Source of the DNA: Methylococcales bacterium
GTDB taxonomy: Bacteria > Pseudomonadota > Gammaproteobacteria > Methylococcales > Methylomonadaceae
DNA length: 64,000 nt
NCBI GenBank assembly: GCA_030654015.1
Contig: JAURYI010000058.1
Coordinates: 1 to 64,000 of the forward strand
Direction of reading: 5' to 3'
A program made the translations under genes and the position numbers. The notes beneath the pieces were generated by a model, which saw nothing but the letters and a program-made list of their open reading frames with translations, was not told the origin of the DNA and searched no databases. This document shows, piece by piece, positions 31,429 through 40,403 of this stretch. Within the stretch, counting starts at the first letter, position 1. The number at the start of each line of letters is the position of its first letter.

Positions 31429-31794
31429 ATGGATATAAACGAAAAAATTACCATGTTAAAAAATGCCTACGCCCAAGGGTTTGTTTCCAAGGAGGATTTT
31501 GAAAGTCGCTTGGCTGCTTTATCCACCGCCACCAAGGAAGTGGTCAATACCACCACAATGGATAAAGCGGGGCAGTTTGTTGAGCGGGTAATGGACTCCA
31601 ATACGCTGAATGAAGCCGCTGGTGAAGCCAGAAAAATGGTGAAACGCGCGTTACAGACCGACATGGCGGCCGATGTGGCTACGGGTGCGGCAGGCGGTGC
31701 TATTATTGCCTCAGTCGTGCCTATTATCGGTACAGGTGCGGGTGCTGTGGTCGGGGCGGCGTTTGGTGCTTATAAACACCTGACTAAAAAATAA
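31429..31794 (+). CDS. Small protein with short N-terminal SHOCT-like stretch and C-terminal glycine zipper
   Basis: KNAYAQGFVSKEDFESRLAAL; AAGGAIIASVVPIIGTGAGAVVGAAFGAY. Confidence 0.6.
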   Translation: MDINEKITMLKNAYAQGFVSKEDFESRLAALSTATKEVVNTTTMDKAGQFVERVMDSNTLNEAAGEARKMVKRALQTDMAADVATGAAGGAIIASVVPIIGTGAGAVVGAAFGAYKHLTKK

Positions 31795-31832
31795 TGCGTT
31801 ACTGTAACGCCTTTGCTATTGAGAATATAAAC

Positions 31833-32276
31833 ATGAAAATTTTCCAAATCGTGTTGCTGGTGGTGCTGATTGTGCCGTTTGCAGAAATTTATCTGCTGTT
31901 GGGTGTCGGGAGCATTATCGGCGCGTTTCCCACTATTTTGCTGGTGGTATTTACTGCCGTATTGGGGGCTTGGTTGTTACGGCAACAAGGTTTTATGACT
32001 TTTCGCCGCTTTCAGGAAAGTCTGGCGCGTGGCGAAATACCCGCTTATGAAATGATTGAAGGGCCGTTAATTTTAGTCGGCGGGGCATTATTATTAACGC
32101 CGGGTTTTATTACCGATATATTGGGCTTAGCGTGTTTAATTCCGTCAACCCGCAAAAAAATTGCGCAGTACATCATCGAACATCATCTGGTGGTAGCCGA
32201 TGCGGCGGCAGGTTTTGGACAGAGTAAAGCGGCACAAAGTAATGTGCTGGAAGGCGAATTTCGTAAAGAAGACTAG
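31833..32276 (+). CDS. fxsA: FxsA family membrane protein
   Basis: PFAEIYLLLGVGSIIG, EGPLILVGGALLLTPGFITDILG. Confidence 0.9.
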   Translation: MKIFQIVLLVVLIVPFAEIYLLLGVGSIIGAFPTILLVVFTAVLGAWLLRQQGFMTFRRFQESLARGEIPAYEMIEGPLILVGGALLLTPGFITDILGLACLIPSTRKKIAQYIIEHHLVVADAAAGFGQSKAAQSNVLEGEFRKED

Positions 32277-32340
32277 CTAAGACCGCGCGGCGGGCTGTAT
32301 GAAAACCAGCACGCGGCGCGGAGGAGCGAACGACTACTAT

Positions 32341-32592
32341 TTAGTGAGTCGCTTCTGGTGTTGTTTCGGTTGCTTCACCTGCGGTATTGGTATTTTTATT
32401 CATACCCGAATACACAGGACACCAGCCAGTATAACCCGTTGCAACCAGCACCAAGCCAATTACCAACAACGCGATAGATGCGGTAAAAATAGAAATAACC
32501 AGAGCCGCAGAACCCGCATAAAGACGGTATTTCTTTTCTTGGCAACCCACGTTGTGTTCACGTTTAAGCATACGTTTAAAATCAAAACTCAT
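32341..32592 (-). CDS. DUF2892-like inner membrane protein
   Basis: EKKYRLYAGSAALVIS...LVATGYTGWCPVYS. Confidence 0.65.
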   Translation of the reverse strand: MSFDFKRMLKREHNVGCQEKKYRLYAGSAALVISIFTASIALLVIGLVLVATGYTGWCPVYSGMNKNTNTAGEATETTPEATH

Positions 32593-32693
32593 TTCAAAAT
32601 CCTCTTGGTATTATTTAGGTCAGTAAGGTTTACGCACTGGCGTAAAATCTATGGCAATATACACAGCTACAAAAAATCTGCAAGCAATAAGCA

Positions 32694-34904
32694 ATGGATA
32701 TTAACAAAATTACCGACTCGTTAAATAACGCACAACATCAAGCCGTCACTGCGCCCTCTCAATCTGTACTGGTGTTAGCAGGTGCGGGCAGTGGCAAAAC
32801 GCGGGTGTTAGTTCACCGTATTGCGTGGCAAATTGAACACAATAATATTTCCCCGCACAGTATTCTAGCCGTCACCTTTACCAATAAAGCCGCTCGAGAA
32901 ATGCGCGGACGTATTGAACAGCTCATCAATATCCCTACGCAAAACTTATGGATAGGCACGTTTCACGGTATCGCGCATCGGTTATTACGCCGCCACGCGG
33001 CACAAGCTCGCTTGCCCGACGGCTTTCAAGTCATGGATTCCAGCGACCAGTTGCGCGTGGTAAAACGCCTGCTTAACTCGCTGAACATGGATGAAAAAAC
33101 GTGGGTACCGCGTGAAATACAGTGGTATATCAATGCGCAAAAAGACGAAGGCATCCGCGCCAAACATATTCCCAATACGGGCGACCCGCATGAGCAGCAA
33201 CGCATTTTGTTATACCGTGCTTATGAAGAATTATGCAACCGTTCAGGCTTGGTGGATTTTGCCGAATTATTGCTACGAGCGCATGAATTATTACGCGATA
33301 ACGACGAGTTATTAGCGCATTATCAACAGCGTTTTCGCCAAGTTCATGTCGATGAATTTCAAGACACCAACACCATACAATATGCGTGGTTACGCTTATT
33401 AACCGAGGGCAAAGATAACTTATTTATTGTCGGTGATGATGATCAATCCATCTACGGCTGGCGCGGCGCGAAAATTGCCAATATGTACCGCTTCCAAACC
33501 CATTATCCCAATCACCAAGTCATTAAACTGGAACAAAACTACCGCTCCACTGGCAATATACTTAAAGCCGCTAATCAGGTAATTGCCAAAAATCAGGGGC
33601 GCATGGACAAAGAGCTATGGACAACCGCCAGTGATGGCGAATTAATTTCTGTATACACCGCATTTAACGAACGTGATGAAGCTGATTTTGTGGTGGAAAA
33701 AATTCGCCGTACATGGATAGCACAAGGCAATAAACGCAGTGAAGCGGCGATTTTGTACCGTTCCAATGCGCAATCACGGCAGTTTGAAGAGCAACTGGTT
33801 GCCAAAGGCATACCGTACCGCGTTTATGGCGGTTTGCGCTTTTTTGATCGTGCGGAAATTAAGAATGCACTGGCGTATTTGCGGCTGTTATCCAATCGTC
33901 ATGATGATGCGTCGTTTGAGCGCGTAGTGAACACGCCCACACGCGGCATCGGCGCGAAAGCCATTGATGACTTGCGCCATCTTGCCCGCGAACACAATAT
34001 TTCCCTGTGGACAGCTGCAAGCCGACTGAACACCCGTGCCATTAACGGCTTTCTGCATTTGATTACCATGCTAAGCCAACAGGCAGAAGGTTTGGAATTG
34101 AGCGAACGGGTTGATTTAGTCATTAGAACCAGCGGGTTAGTAGAGTTGTATCAAAAAGATAAACAAGATAAAGGCGAAGAAAAACTGGAAAACTTAGCCG
34201 AATTAGTCAACGCCGCGAAGCTGTTTTATTTTGATAAAGACAACGAAGAAGGCATGACCGAGCTGGAATTATTTTTAACTCATGCCGCGCTGGAATCGGG
34301 CGAACAGCAAGCTGAGGGTGACGATGATTGCGTCCAGCTGATGACCTTGCACAGTGCCAAAGGTCTGGAATTTAACTTAGTATTTTTAGTCGGCATGGAA
34401 GAAGGTTTATTTCCCTCCGCACAATCAGTCGATGACACGGCGCGTTTAGAAGAAGAACGCCGCTTGTGCTATGTCGGCATCACCCGTGCCAGACAGCAGC
34501 TATACATGACTTACGCCGAATCCAGACGCTTATACGGACGGGAAACCTACCCCAGACCCTCGCGGTTTTTGCGTGATATTCCCGAAGCATTACTGCACGA
34601 CATCAGAATGCAGGCAAGTGTCAGCTATCCAGTGACAGCAACAAAATCAACATCCAGTTCTGGCGAATTCAACAAGCCGCGCCCCGCCTATCCACCACCC
34701 AGTCCCACTAAACCCGCCACCCCGCGTACTTCCGTCACCACAGGTCGTTATAAAACAGGGCAAAAAGTCAGCCACGCTAAATTCGGTGTCGGCATAGTGA
34801 TAGCCAGCGCAGGCGAAGGCGCGAAAGAAAGCGTAATGGTTAATTTTAAACAAGTAGGCGTAAAGCAGTTAATGCTGGCTTATGCGCAGTTGGATATATT
34901 GTGA
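32694..34904 (+). CDS. uvrD: DNA helicase II
   Basis: Walker A LAGAGSGKTRVLVHR; VDEFQDTN; GDDDQSIYGWRGA; C-terminal UvrD tail. Confidence 0.96.
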   Translation: MDINKITDSLNNAQHQAVTAPSQSVLVLAGAGSGKTRVLVHRIAWQIEHNNISPHSILAVTFTNKAAREMRGRIEQLINIPTQNLWIGTFHGIAHRLLRRHAAQARLPDGFQVMDSSDQLRVVKRLLNSLNMDEKTWVPREIQWYINAQKDEGIRAKHIPNTGDPHEQQRILLYRAYEELCNRSGLVDFAELLLRAHELLRDNDELLAHYQQRFRQVHVDEFQDTNTIQYAWLRLLTEGKDNLFIVGDDDQSIYGWRGAKIANMYRFQTHYPNHQVIKLEQNYRSTGNILKAANQVIAKNQGRMDKELWTTASDGELISVYTAFNERDEADFVVEKIRRTWIAQGNKRSEAAILYRSNAQSRQFEEQLVAKGIPYRVYGGLRFFDRAEIKNALAYLRLLSNRHDDASFERVVNTPTRGIGAKAIDDLRHLAREHNISLWTAASRLNTRAINGFLHLITMLSQQAEGLELSERVDLVIRTSGLVELYQKDKQDKGEEKLENLAELVNAAKLFYFDKDNEEGMTELELFLTHAALESGEQQAEGDDDCVQLMTLHSAKGLEFNLVFLVGMEEGLFPSAQSVDDTARLEEERRLCYVGITRARQQLYMTYAESRRLYGRETYPRPSRFLRDIPEALLHDIRMQASVSYPVTATKSTSSSGEFNKPRPAYPPPSPTKPATPRTSVTTGRYKTGQKVSHAKFGVGIVIASAGEGAKESVMVNFKQVGVKQLMLAYAQLDIL

Positions 34905-35046
34905 GGTGTTTTTCATAGCATGAATGGCGATTTGTCGCTTGCGGAATAAGCAAAAAAGCAAAAAACCTGCTACGATATGAACTATATTTTATTTAGAGCT
35001 ATTTGTTTTCTCACGCAAACAATACTTCTCCTACAGGATACTGGAA

Positions 35047-36075
35047 ATGGCGGCAAGCGATTCACTATACGACGACGATACAAAATCTAAAGGCATACTC
35101 TGGGGCTTTGGTGTATTTGCACTCATTGTCGTTTTCGTTCTGGTTGTATTGGGTGCGTGGTGGGGACGAGAACCGGATCAGTTCAATATTCTGGATGCTG
35201 CACAGGAACGGGCAAAAGAAACCGATACCACTAATATGCCTGTCGGCTATGTGTACAGCAACACGCTGGCGCATATTGCGGAATTGTTATTGCATAAAAG
35301 CGGCGGCTATATCACTAATGACGTTGCGCCTCCAGGTGTATTATTGGATAACATTTCCAACTGGGAATACGGCGCGCTGGTAATGTTGCGTGATGCGACT
35401 TCGGCATTAAGAAACCATTTTGCCAGAGATCAGTCGCAATCAGCAGAAGACCCCGATTTAGCGATTGCCGAGCCTTATTTTTACTACGAAAACGATTCAT
35501 GGGCGTTGCCATCAACGGAAGCCGAGTATGAAAAAGGCATTGAAGCTCTGCATAAGTACATGACACGCCTACAAAAATACGGTGGTAATGTCAAACAAGC
35601 GCAATTTTATTCGCGTGCTGATAACTTATGGCAATACACCGAGGTGGTTATCAAGCGTTTGGGCGGTTTGTCTACCCGTTTAGCCGCTAATAGTTCAGGT
35701 GCGAATTACGGGCCGGGTTTGACGGAACTGGAAAGAAAAGAAGCCGATAAACAAGGTACGCCGTTAGCCAAAGTGTCATGGCTGGAAATCGACGACGTGT
35801 TTTATGAAGCGCGTGGTGCAAGCTGGGCGTTATTACATATCCTCAGAGCCATTAAACATGACTTTAAAGATATTCTGCTTGATAAACGGGCGATGCGTAC
35901 GGTCGATATTATGATTAAAGCCTTGGAAAATGCGTTGACTCCGATTTTAAGTCCGATGGTATTAAACGGTGATGGTTACGGCTTGTTTGCCAACTATTCA
36001 CTATCAATGGCAAATTACATAGCGCGAGCCAATGCAGCAGCACTGGATTTACGCGATATTATGAACAGAGGTTAA
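35047..36075 (+). CDS. DUF2333 family protein
   Basis: Single N-terminal TM; DNISNWEYGALVMLRDATSALRNHFARDQSQS. Confidence 0.8.
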   Translation: MAASDSLYDDDTKSKGILWGFGVFALIVVFVLVVLGAWWGREPDQFNILDAAQERAKETDTTNMPVGYVYSNTLAHIAELLLHKSGGYITNDVAPPGVLLDNISNWEYGALVMLRDATSALRNHFARDQSQSAEDPDLAIAEPYFYYENDSWALPSTEAEYEKGIEALHKYMTRLQKYGGNVKQAQFYSRADNLWQYTEVVIKRLGGLSTRLAANSSGANYGPGLTELERKEADKQGTPLAKVSWLEIDDVFYEARGASWALLHILRAIKHDFKDILLDKRAMRTVDIMIKALENALTPILSPMVLNGDGYGLFANYSLSMANYIARANAAALDLRDIMNRG

Positions 36076-36080
36076 TCATT

Positions 36081-36380
36081 ATGAAAGAATCCGTTTCTTA
36101 TAATTTAGCTGAATTCGATATTTGGAAGCGGTTTTTCTTTATGTTGGTATTTGCGGCGATTGCCAGTCTGGTGCGCTTGCTGATATGGGCAGTGACAGCT
36201 TTTCAAGTGGTATTCGCCCTGCTCACAGGTAGAGCGAATCAACACATACTCAGCTTCGGACGTAGTTTGTCCGTGTACACTTATCACATCATGCTGTATT
36301 TAACATTTTGTACGGAAACTTTGCCGTTTCCGTTCACGGCTTGGAATATAAGTGCGGATTTACAATTGCCTGACGAATAA
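36081..36380 (+). CDS. DUF4389 family membrane protein
   Basis: FFMLVFAAIASLVRLLIWAVTAFQVVFALLTGRANQHILSFGRSLSVYTYHI. Confidence 0.75.
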   Translation: MKESVSYNLAEFDIWKRFFFMLVFAAIASLVRLLIWAVTAFQVVFALLTGRANQHILSFGRSLSVYTYHIMLYLTFCTETLPFPFTAWNISADLQLPDE

Positions 36381-36391
36381 AGTATATTCCC

Positions 36392-36420
36392 GTACAGACG
36401 TTGCATTGCAGCGTCTGTAC
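36392..36420. repeat. gtacagacg palindrome between the DUF4389 and DarP-like genes
   Basis: gtacagacgttgcattgcagcgtctgtac. Confidence 0.8.
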
Positions 36421-36430
36421 AGTGTTTGAC

Positions 36431-37102
36431 TTAATCGTCGTCTTCATCCTCATCAAATTCGTCGAATTCGTCTTCATCATCAAATTCGTCAAACTCGTCG
36501 TCAAATTCTTGTTCGTCATCTTCTTGGTCATCATCGGCTGATAATGCCAATGTTTCTTCGGTTTCAGCTTGTAATAACTCTTTAAGATAACGGTATAACA
36601 GCCGTGAGGATTTTGGCGGTTTGGCTAATTCGGCTTCTTTTTGCGCATTACGCATAAGCTGTCTGAGTTGCTGTCTATCCGCATGATCGTATTCATACAG
36701 AAACTCAGTTAATGCGTCATTGCCTTTGGCAATCAGTTTGTCGCGCCAATGTTCGGCAAGATGATGTTCCCTGACGGCGTGCGCACTGGTATTGTTTATC
36801 CGTGCCACTTTTGCTATAAACGGTTCAGTTTCAATTTTGTGCAACTGTCCTGCAATATATTTCAACAAGCGTTTTCTCGCGCCTGTGTGTGGCATTCGTG
36901 ACACTTCAAGCACTGCTTTATTAATGTTTTCAGGCAGTTCAAGGCTTTTTATGTGGGTTAGCGACAATGCTGCCATTTCTTCACCTAAGGTAAAAAGCGT
37001 CGCTATCTCTTTTTTTATTTTTGTTTTATTCGGACGCACGGCGTAATAGACAATTTCGCCGTGTTCATCATATTCATATTCGTAATCTAATTCTTCGTTC
37101 AT
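36431..37102 (-). CDS. Ribosome-associated DarP/YjgA-like protein with an acidic C-terminal tail
   Basis: RPNKTKIKKEIATLFTLGEEMAAL...RKRLLKYIAGQLHKIE; poly D/E/F tail. Confidence 0.82.
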   Translation of the reverse strand: MNEELDYEYEYDEHGEIVYYAVRPNKTKIKKEIATLFTLGEEMAALSLTHIKSLELPENINKAVLEVSRMPHTGARKRLLKYIAGQLHKIETEPFIAKVARINNTSAHAVREHHLAEHWRDKLIAKGNDALTEFLYEYDHADRQQLRQLMRNAQKEAELAKPPKSSRLLYRYLKELLQAETEETLALSADDDQEDDEQEFDDEFDEFDDEDEFDEFDEDEDDD

Positions 37103-37331
37103 TATTTAAACCATTACCATTAAAAAACTGCTGCAAAATGCCAGCAACAAACGCTACTTTACCATGAAACATAATGTTGTTTAGCACTGACAAGAAAAGG
37201 CAGGCATATAAAGAATATATCGCACCTTGTGGTAATATCAGCAGTAGAAAAATGCAGAACAACATTACACTCAAAAACCGTTAAGTTTAACGGACTTAAT
37301 CTTATTAGCAGCTATAAAAAATGGTAACTAC

Positions 37332-37805
37332 ATGACAGAACTCAAAATCCCCACCCTGCGCACCATCGCCGCACTTTTTTTCGTCGCTCTGAGCTATTCA
37401 GCGCAAGCCCGTACTGTGATGACTATCACTTGTAATGAACCGAATGGGACGCGCACTGATTTCTATCAAGGCAAGTTTCAGGAAGAGCAAGATGGTTTTG
37501 CGGGTGTCACCCCTAAATTTATTTTTGATGATACAAAACCGCAGTTAGCAACTGCCCTTTATCAACCTGCTGCCGCTGCAAAGGAGATGGGTTTTAGAGA
37601 GTCCGTTGTCTTCAAAATCATTGTGCAGACCACTGAACAAATCACCATGGTTGCTACCCCTAATGACAAGAATGTTGTACAAATGTACTCGATTTTCCCC
37701 AAGCAGGGTATTGGCTATTTTTCCATTCATAGATACATGGCTGTTAAAGATGGCGAGGCAAGTACCGCAACGTTACTTGCAAAATGCAATATAGTGAAAA
37801 ATTAA
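37332..37805 (+). CDS. Hypothetical secreted protein
   Basis: Signal peptide-like N-terminus; no family recognised. Confidence 0.55.
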   Translation: MTELKIPTLRTIAALFFVALSYSAQARTVMTITCNEPNGTRTDFYQGKFQEEQDGFAGVTPKFIFDDTKPQLATALYQPAAAAKEMGFRESVVFKIIVQTTEQITMVATPNDKNVVQMYSIFPKQGIGYFSIHRYMAVKDGEASTATLLAKCNIVKN

Positions 37806-37828
37806 ACAATGCCCCGTTCGAAAAGAGA

Positions 37829-37961
37829 CTGTGAAAGTATTTATGTGGGAGAGGCTTTAGCCTCGAATGCGAGGCGAAAAGCCTCGCCCACATTATATAA
37901 AAACGATGACTTACAAAATTCAAAAATTGTTTTGTGAGTTATTTTTATAATATTTTCACAG
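37829..37961. repeat. Composite inverted-repeat element (MITE-like)
   Basis: Outer ctgtgaaagtat/atattttcacag; inner tgtgggagaggcttt...aaaagcctcgcccaca. Confidence 0.65.
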
Positions 37962-37982
37962 CCTAAAAAGGAAGGAGAATTA

Positions 37983-38786
37983 TTATTTGATTACCTGTTG
38001 TCCGTCTTTAAATTCACCTGCAATTTTTTTACCATTCGCCCGCGTTAATGTGCCTTTACCTTCCGCTTTATCATTTTTAAATTCACCGATATATTGGTCG
38101 CCATTTAAAAAAGATAATGTGCCTTGTCCTTCAGATTTATCGGCTTTAAATTCGCCGACATATTTATCTCCATTGGTATAAATTAATGTGCCTTGCCCAT
38201 CACGTTGACCATTTTTAAACCCACCGTCATATTTATCCCCATTCAATATAGTTAGTGCGCCTTGCCCGTCATATTTACCATTTTTAAATGTGCCGACATA
38301 TTTATCACCATTGGCATAAGTAAGCGTGCCTTGCCCATCATAATTACCGTCTTTAAAGCTGCCTTCGTATTTTTCGCCGTTAGCTAACGTTGCGACACCT
38401 TGCCCATCATGCTTACCATCTTTAAAACCACCTTCATATTTATCGCCATTGGTTAACATAAGCAAGCCCTGCCCATCACGTTTACCGCTTTTAAACTCAC
38501 CGATATACTTATCGCCATTCGCTAATTTATGCTTGCCGTTACCATCTGGTTTACCCTCTTTAACCTCGCCTTCGTATTTATCGCCATTAGCGAGAATATA
38601 GATACCTTGTCCTTTAGGTTCACCATTTTTAAATTCACCTTCATATTTATCGCCATTGGCTAAACTCAGTATGCCTCTGCCATTAACACAATCGCCATCA
38701 CAGCCATCGCCTGCAAGCACCGCATTATTGAATAAGAGTAGAGTAATAAAAATAATTTTTGGAACGCTGTTATTTATTATAGTCAT
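37983..38786 (-). CDS. Secreted MORN-repeat protein
   Basis: About ten tandem 23-aa (LANGDKYEGEFKNGxxxGQGxxx) units after a signal peptide. Confidence 0.93.
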   Translation of the reverse strand: MTIINNSVPKIIFITLLLFNNAVLAGDGCDGDCVNGRGILSLANGDKYEGEFKNGEPKGQGIYILANGDKYEGEVKEGKPDGNGKHKLANGDKYIGEFKSGKRDGQGLLMLTNGDKYEGGFKDGKHDGQGVATLANGEKYEGSFKDGNYDGQGTLTYANGDKYVGTFKNGKYDGQGALTILNGDKYDGGFKNGQRDGQGTLIYTNGDKYVGEFKADKSEGQGTLSFLNGDQYIGEFKNDKAEGKGTLTRANGKKIAGEFKDGQQVIK

Positions 38787-38903
38787 GACAAAATACCTGA
38801 AAAATTAAACAGATTCTGTTTGCTGATGATGCAATGGAATCAAAAATCATGATTTTTGACTCCGCCTGTCAGCATTACTTTGTTTTTTACTATTATCAAT
38901 TGA

Positions 38904-39164
38904 TTAATCACAAAACTTGGGCGCATCACCGCCTTCTGTTTTTACCATCTCACAGCCCCGTTTGATTTCATCTTCAATCAGCGAACAAGCATTCTGATCG
39001 TTGCACGGTGGATGCGTCGCAGGAGAAATTTCCAAGCATTGTTTCACAAGAACCGCCGCCGCTTTTTTGCCTACTTCTTTACGGCAGGATACTGCTTCAT
39101 CGGCAGCATTCGCTACTGAATTGATACTGAACGCTATCAGTGCGGCTGTTAAATACTTGATCAT
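38904..39164 (-). CDS. Small secreted Cys-rich hypothetical protein
   Basis: MIKYLTAALIAFSINSVANAADEAVSC signal peptide; upstream extension overlaps a dispersed repeat so start trimmed. Confidence 0.6.
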   Translation of the reverse strand: MIKYLTAALIAFSINSVANAADEAVSCRKEVGKKAAAVLVKQCLEISPATHPPCNDQNACSLIEDEIKRGCEMVKTEGGDAPKFCD

Positions 39165-39306
39165 GGTTTTTTCCGATGGGTTAGGATATATTGAATTAAA
39201 TGGTAGTGAAATAGAGCTACTAGCTAAAACATAGAATAATTTTATTTCATTCATGCAGAAGAATTTATCACGTCCTAAGCCAAACGCAATGCCTTTCAAA
39301 AAATAG

Positions 39307-39421
39307 CAGGTCAGAATAAGCACAGCCAAGTGATAGCGCAGGGTGGGCGTTTTTGACAATTCGCGGAGTTTGTCGGAAACACCTGTTTTCACTCGCGCTC
39401 AAACAGGCATCCCCGACCTAT
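39307..39421. repeat. Dispersed ~114-bp structured repeat, copy 1 (degenerate)
   Basis: aggtcagaataag...gcgcagggtgggcgttt.tgacaatt...gtttgtcggaaacacctgttttc...gacctat; related to 41648..41761. Confidence 0.8.
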
Positions 39422-39424
39422 AAA

Positions 39425-40348
39425 TCAATCCAAAAATGCCCTAATAGCCGCTATACCTTGCCCACCCGCGTGTTGTGCTGTTGTTAAATCAGCGAGGGTT
39501 TGACCACCTAGCGCGTACACAGGCACATTACACATACCAACCCATTCAGTGAATTGTGACCAGCCAAGCGGCGCGGTATCGGGGTGGGTTTGCGTGGCTA
39601 ATACGGGGGCGAGTACCACAAAATCTACGCCGATGTGTTGGGCGTGCTGTAATTCTTGCAGATTATGACAGGACGCAGCCAGCCATTTAATCAGGGCAGG
39701 GCGGTGCTGTGTTGCCATTAAATCACGGCTGGTTAAATGCAGACCATCTGCTAAATCAGCGGCATTATGAACGACAGAATTGATGAGCAATAACGCGCCG
39801 TGTTCTTTGCACAATGAATACGCCTGTTTAATAAACGCATGACTCTGTTGCGAGGATAAATTTTTCAAACGCGCTTGTATCAGTTTCAAGCCATTAGCCA
39901 ACAGCTTTTCCAGATTAGTGGTTAAGCGTGATGGGTCGCCGTCATCGAGAATGGCGTAATGTGGCGGCAGTTGCGCGGCGGTAATGATGGCATGATTTGC
40001 CGCTGGGAAAGCGTAATTTGTTAAATCGCTGGGATTGACCCATTGAATGGGTTGGTTTTCCGCACTGTGCGGTTCACCTGTAAAGTGGTCAACGGTGAAC
40101 ACTTGTAGCTGTACGGCTTTATCTGGGTATTGATGATTGATGGTGATTAACGGCGTGGCGTGTTGTACGTCTATGCCCAGTTCTTCCTTAAGTTCACGTT
40201 GTAACGCTTGTATGGCGGTTTCGTCAGCTTCGATTTTGCCGCCCGAAAATTCCCACAAGCCGCCTTGGTGACGCGCGTCATCACGCAAGGCGATTAAAAT
40301 TTGCCCTTGGGGGTTTTTGATTACGCCGACGGCTACGCGGGTTTGCAT
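39425..40348 (-). CDS. Nudix (MutT-like) hydrolase fused to a thiamine phosphate synthase-like domain
   Basis: GGKIEADETAIQALQRELKEELGID plus ThiE-like C-terminal half. Confidence 0.92.
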   Translation of the reverse strand: MQTRVAVGVIKNPQGQILIALRDDARHQGGLWEFSGGKIEADETAIQALQRELKEELGIDVQHATPLITINHQYPDKAVQLQVFTVDHFTGEPHSAENQPIQWVNPSDLTNYAFPAANHAIITAAQLPPHYAILDDGDPSRLTTNLEKLLANGLKLIQARLKNLSSQQSHAFIKQAYSLCKEHGALLLINSVVHNAADLADGLHLTSRDLMATQHRPALIKWLAASCHNLQELQHAQHIGVDFVVLAPVLATQTHPDTAPLGWSQFTEWVGMCNVPVYALGGQTLADLTTAQHAGGQGIAAIRAFLD

Positions 40349-40366
40349 TATGTTCTCTCAAAATAG

Positions 40367-40395
40367 ACCTGCGAGGTTTTTAAAACCTCGCAGGT
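40367..40395. repeat. cctgcgagg-type palindrome upstream of the Nudix/ThiE-like gene
   Basis: acctgcgaggtttttaaaacctcgcaggt. Confidence 0.88.
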
Positions 40396-40403
40396 TTTGG
40401 CGA

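Noticed and set aside
32299-32724. 141-aa plus-strand ORF overlapping the DUF2892-like gene and uvrD start
   Set aside because: Basic/Arg-rich composition; antisense to a better supported small membrane protein gene.
37983-38786. 69-bp periodic repeats considered as a CRISPR-like array
   Set aside because: Periodicity is in frame and encodes MORN repeats; no conserved repeat with unique spacers.
39425-40348. Nudix-ThiE fusion considered as a novel fusion
   Set aside because: This MutT/thiamine-phosphate-synthase-like architecture is already common in gammaproteobacteria.
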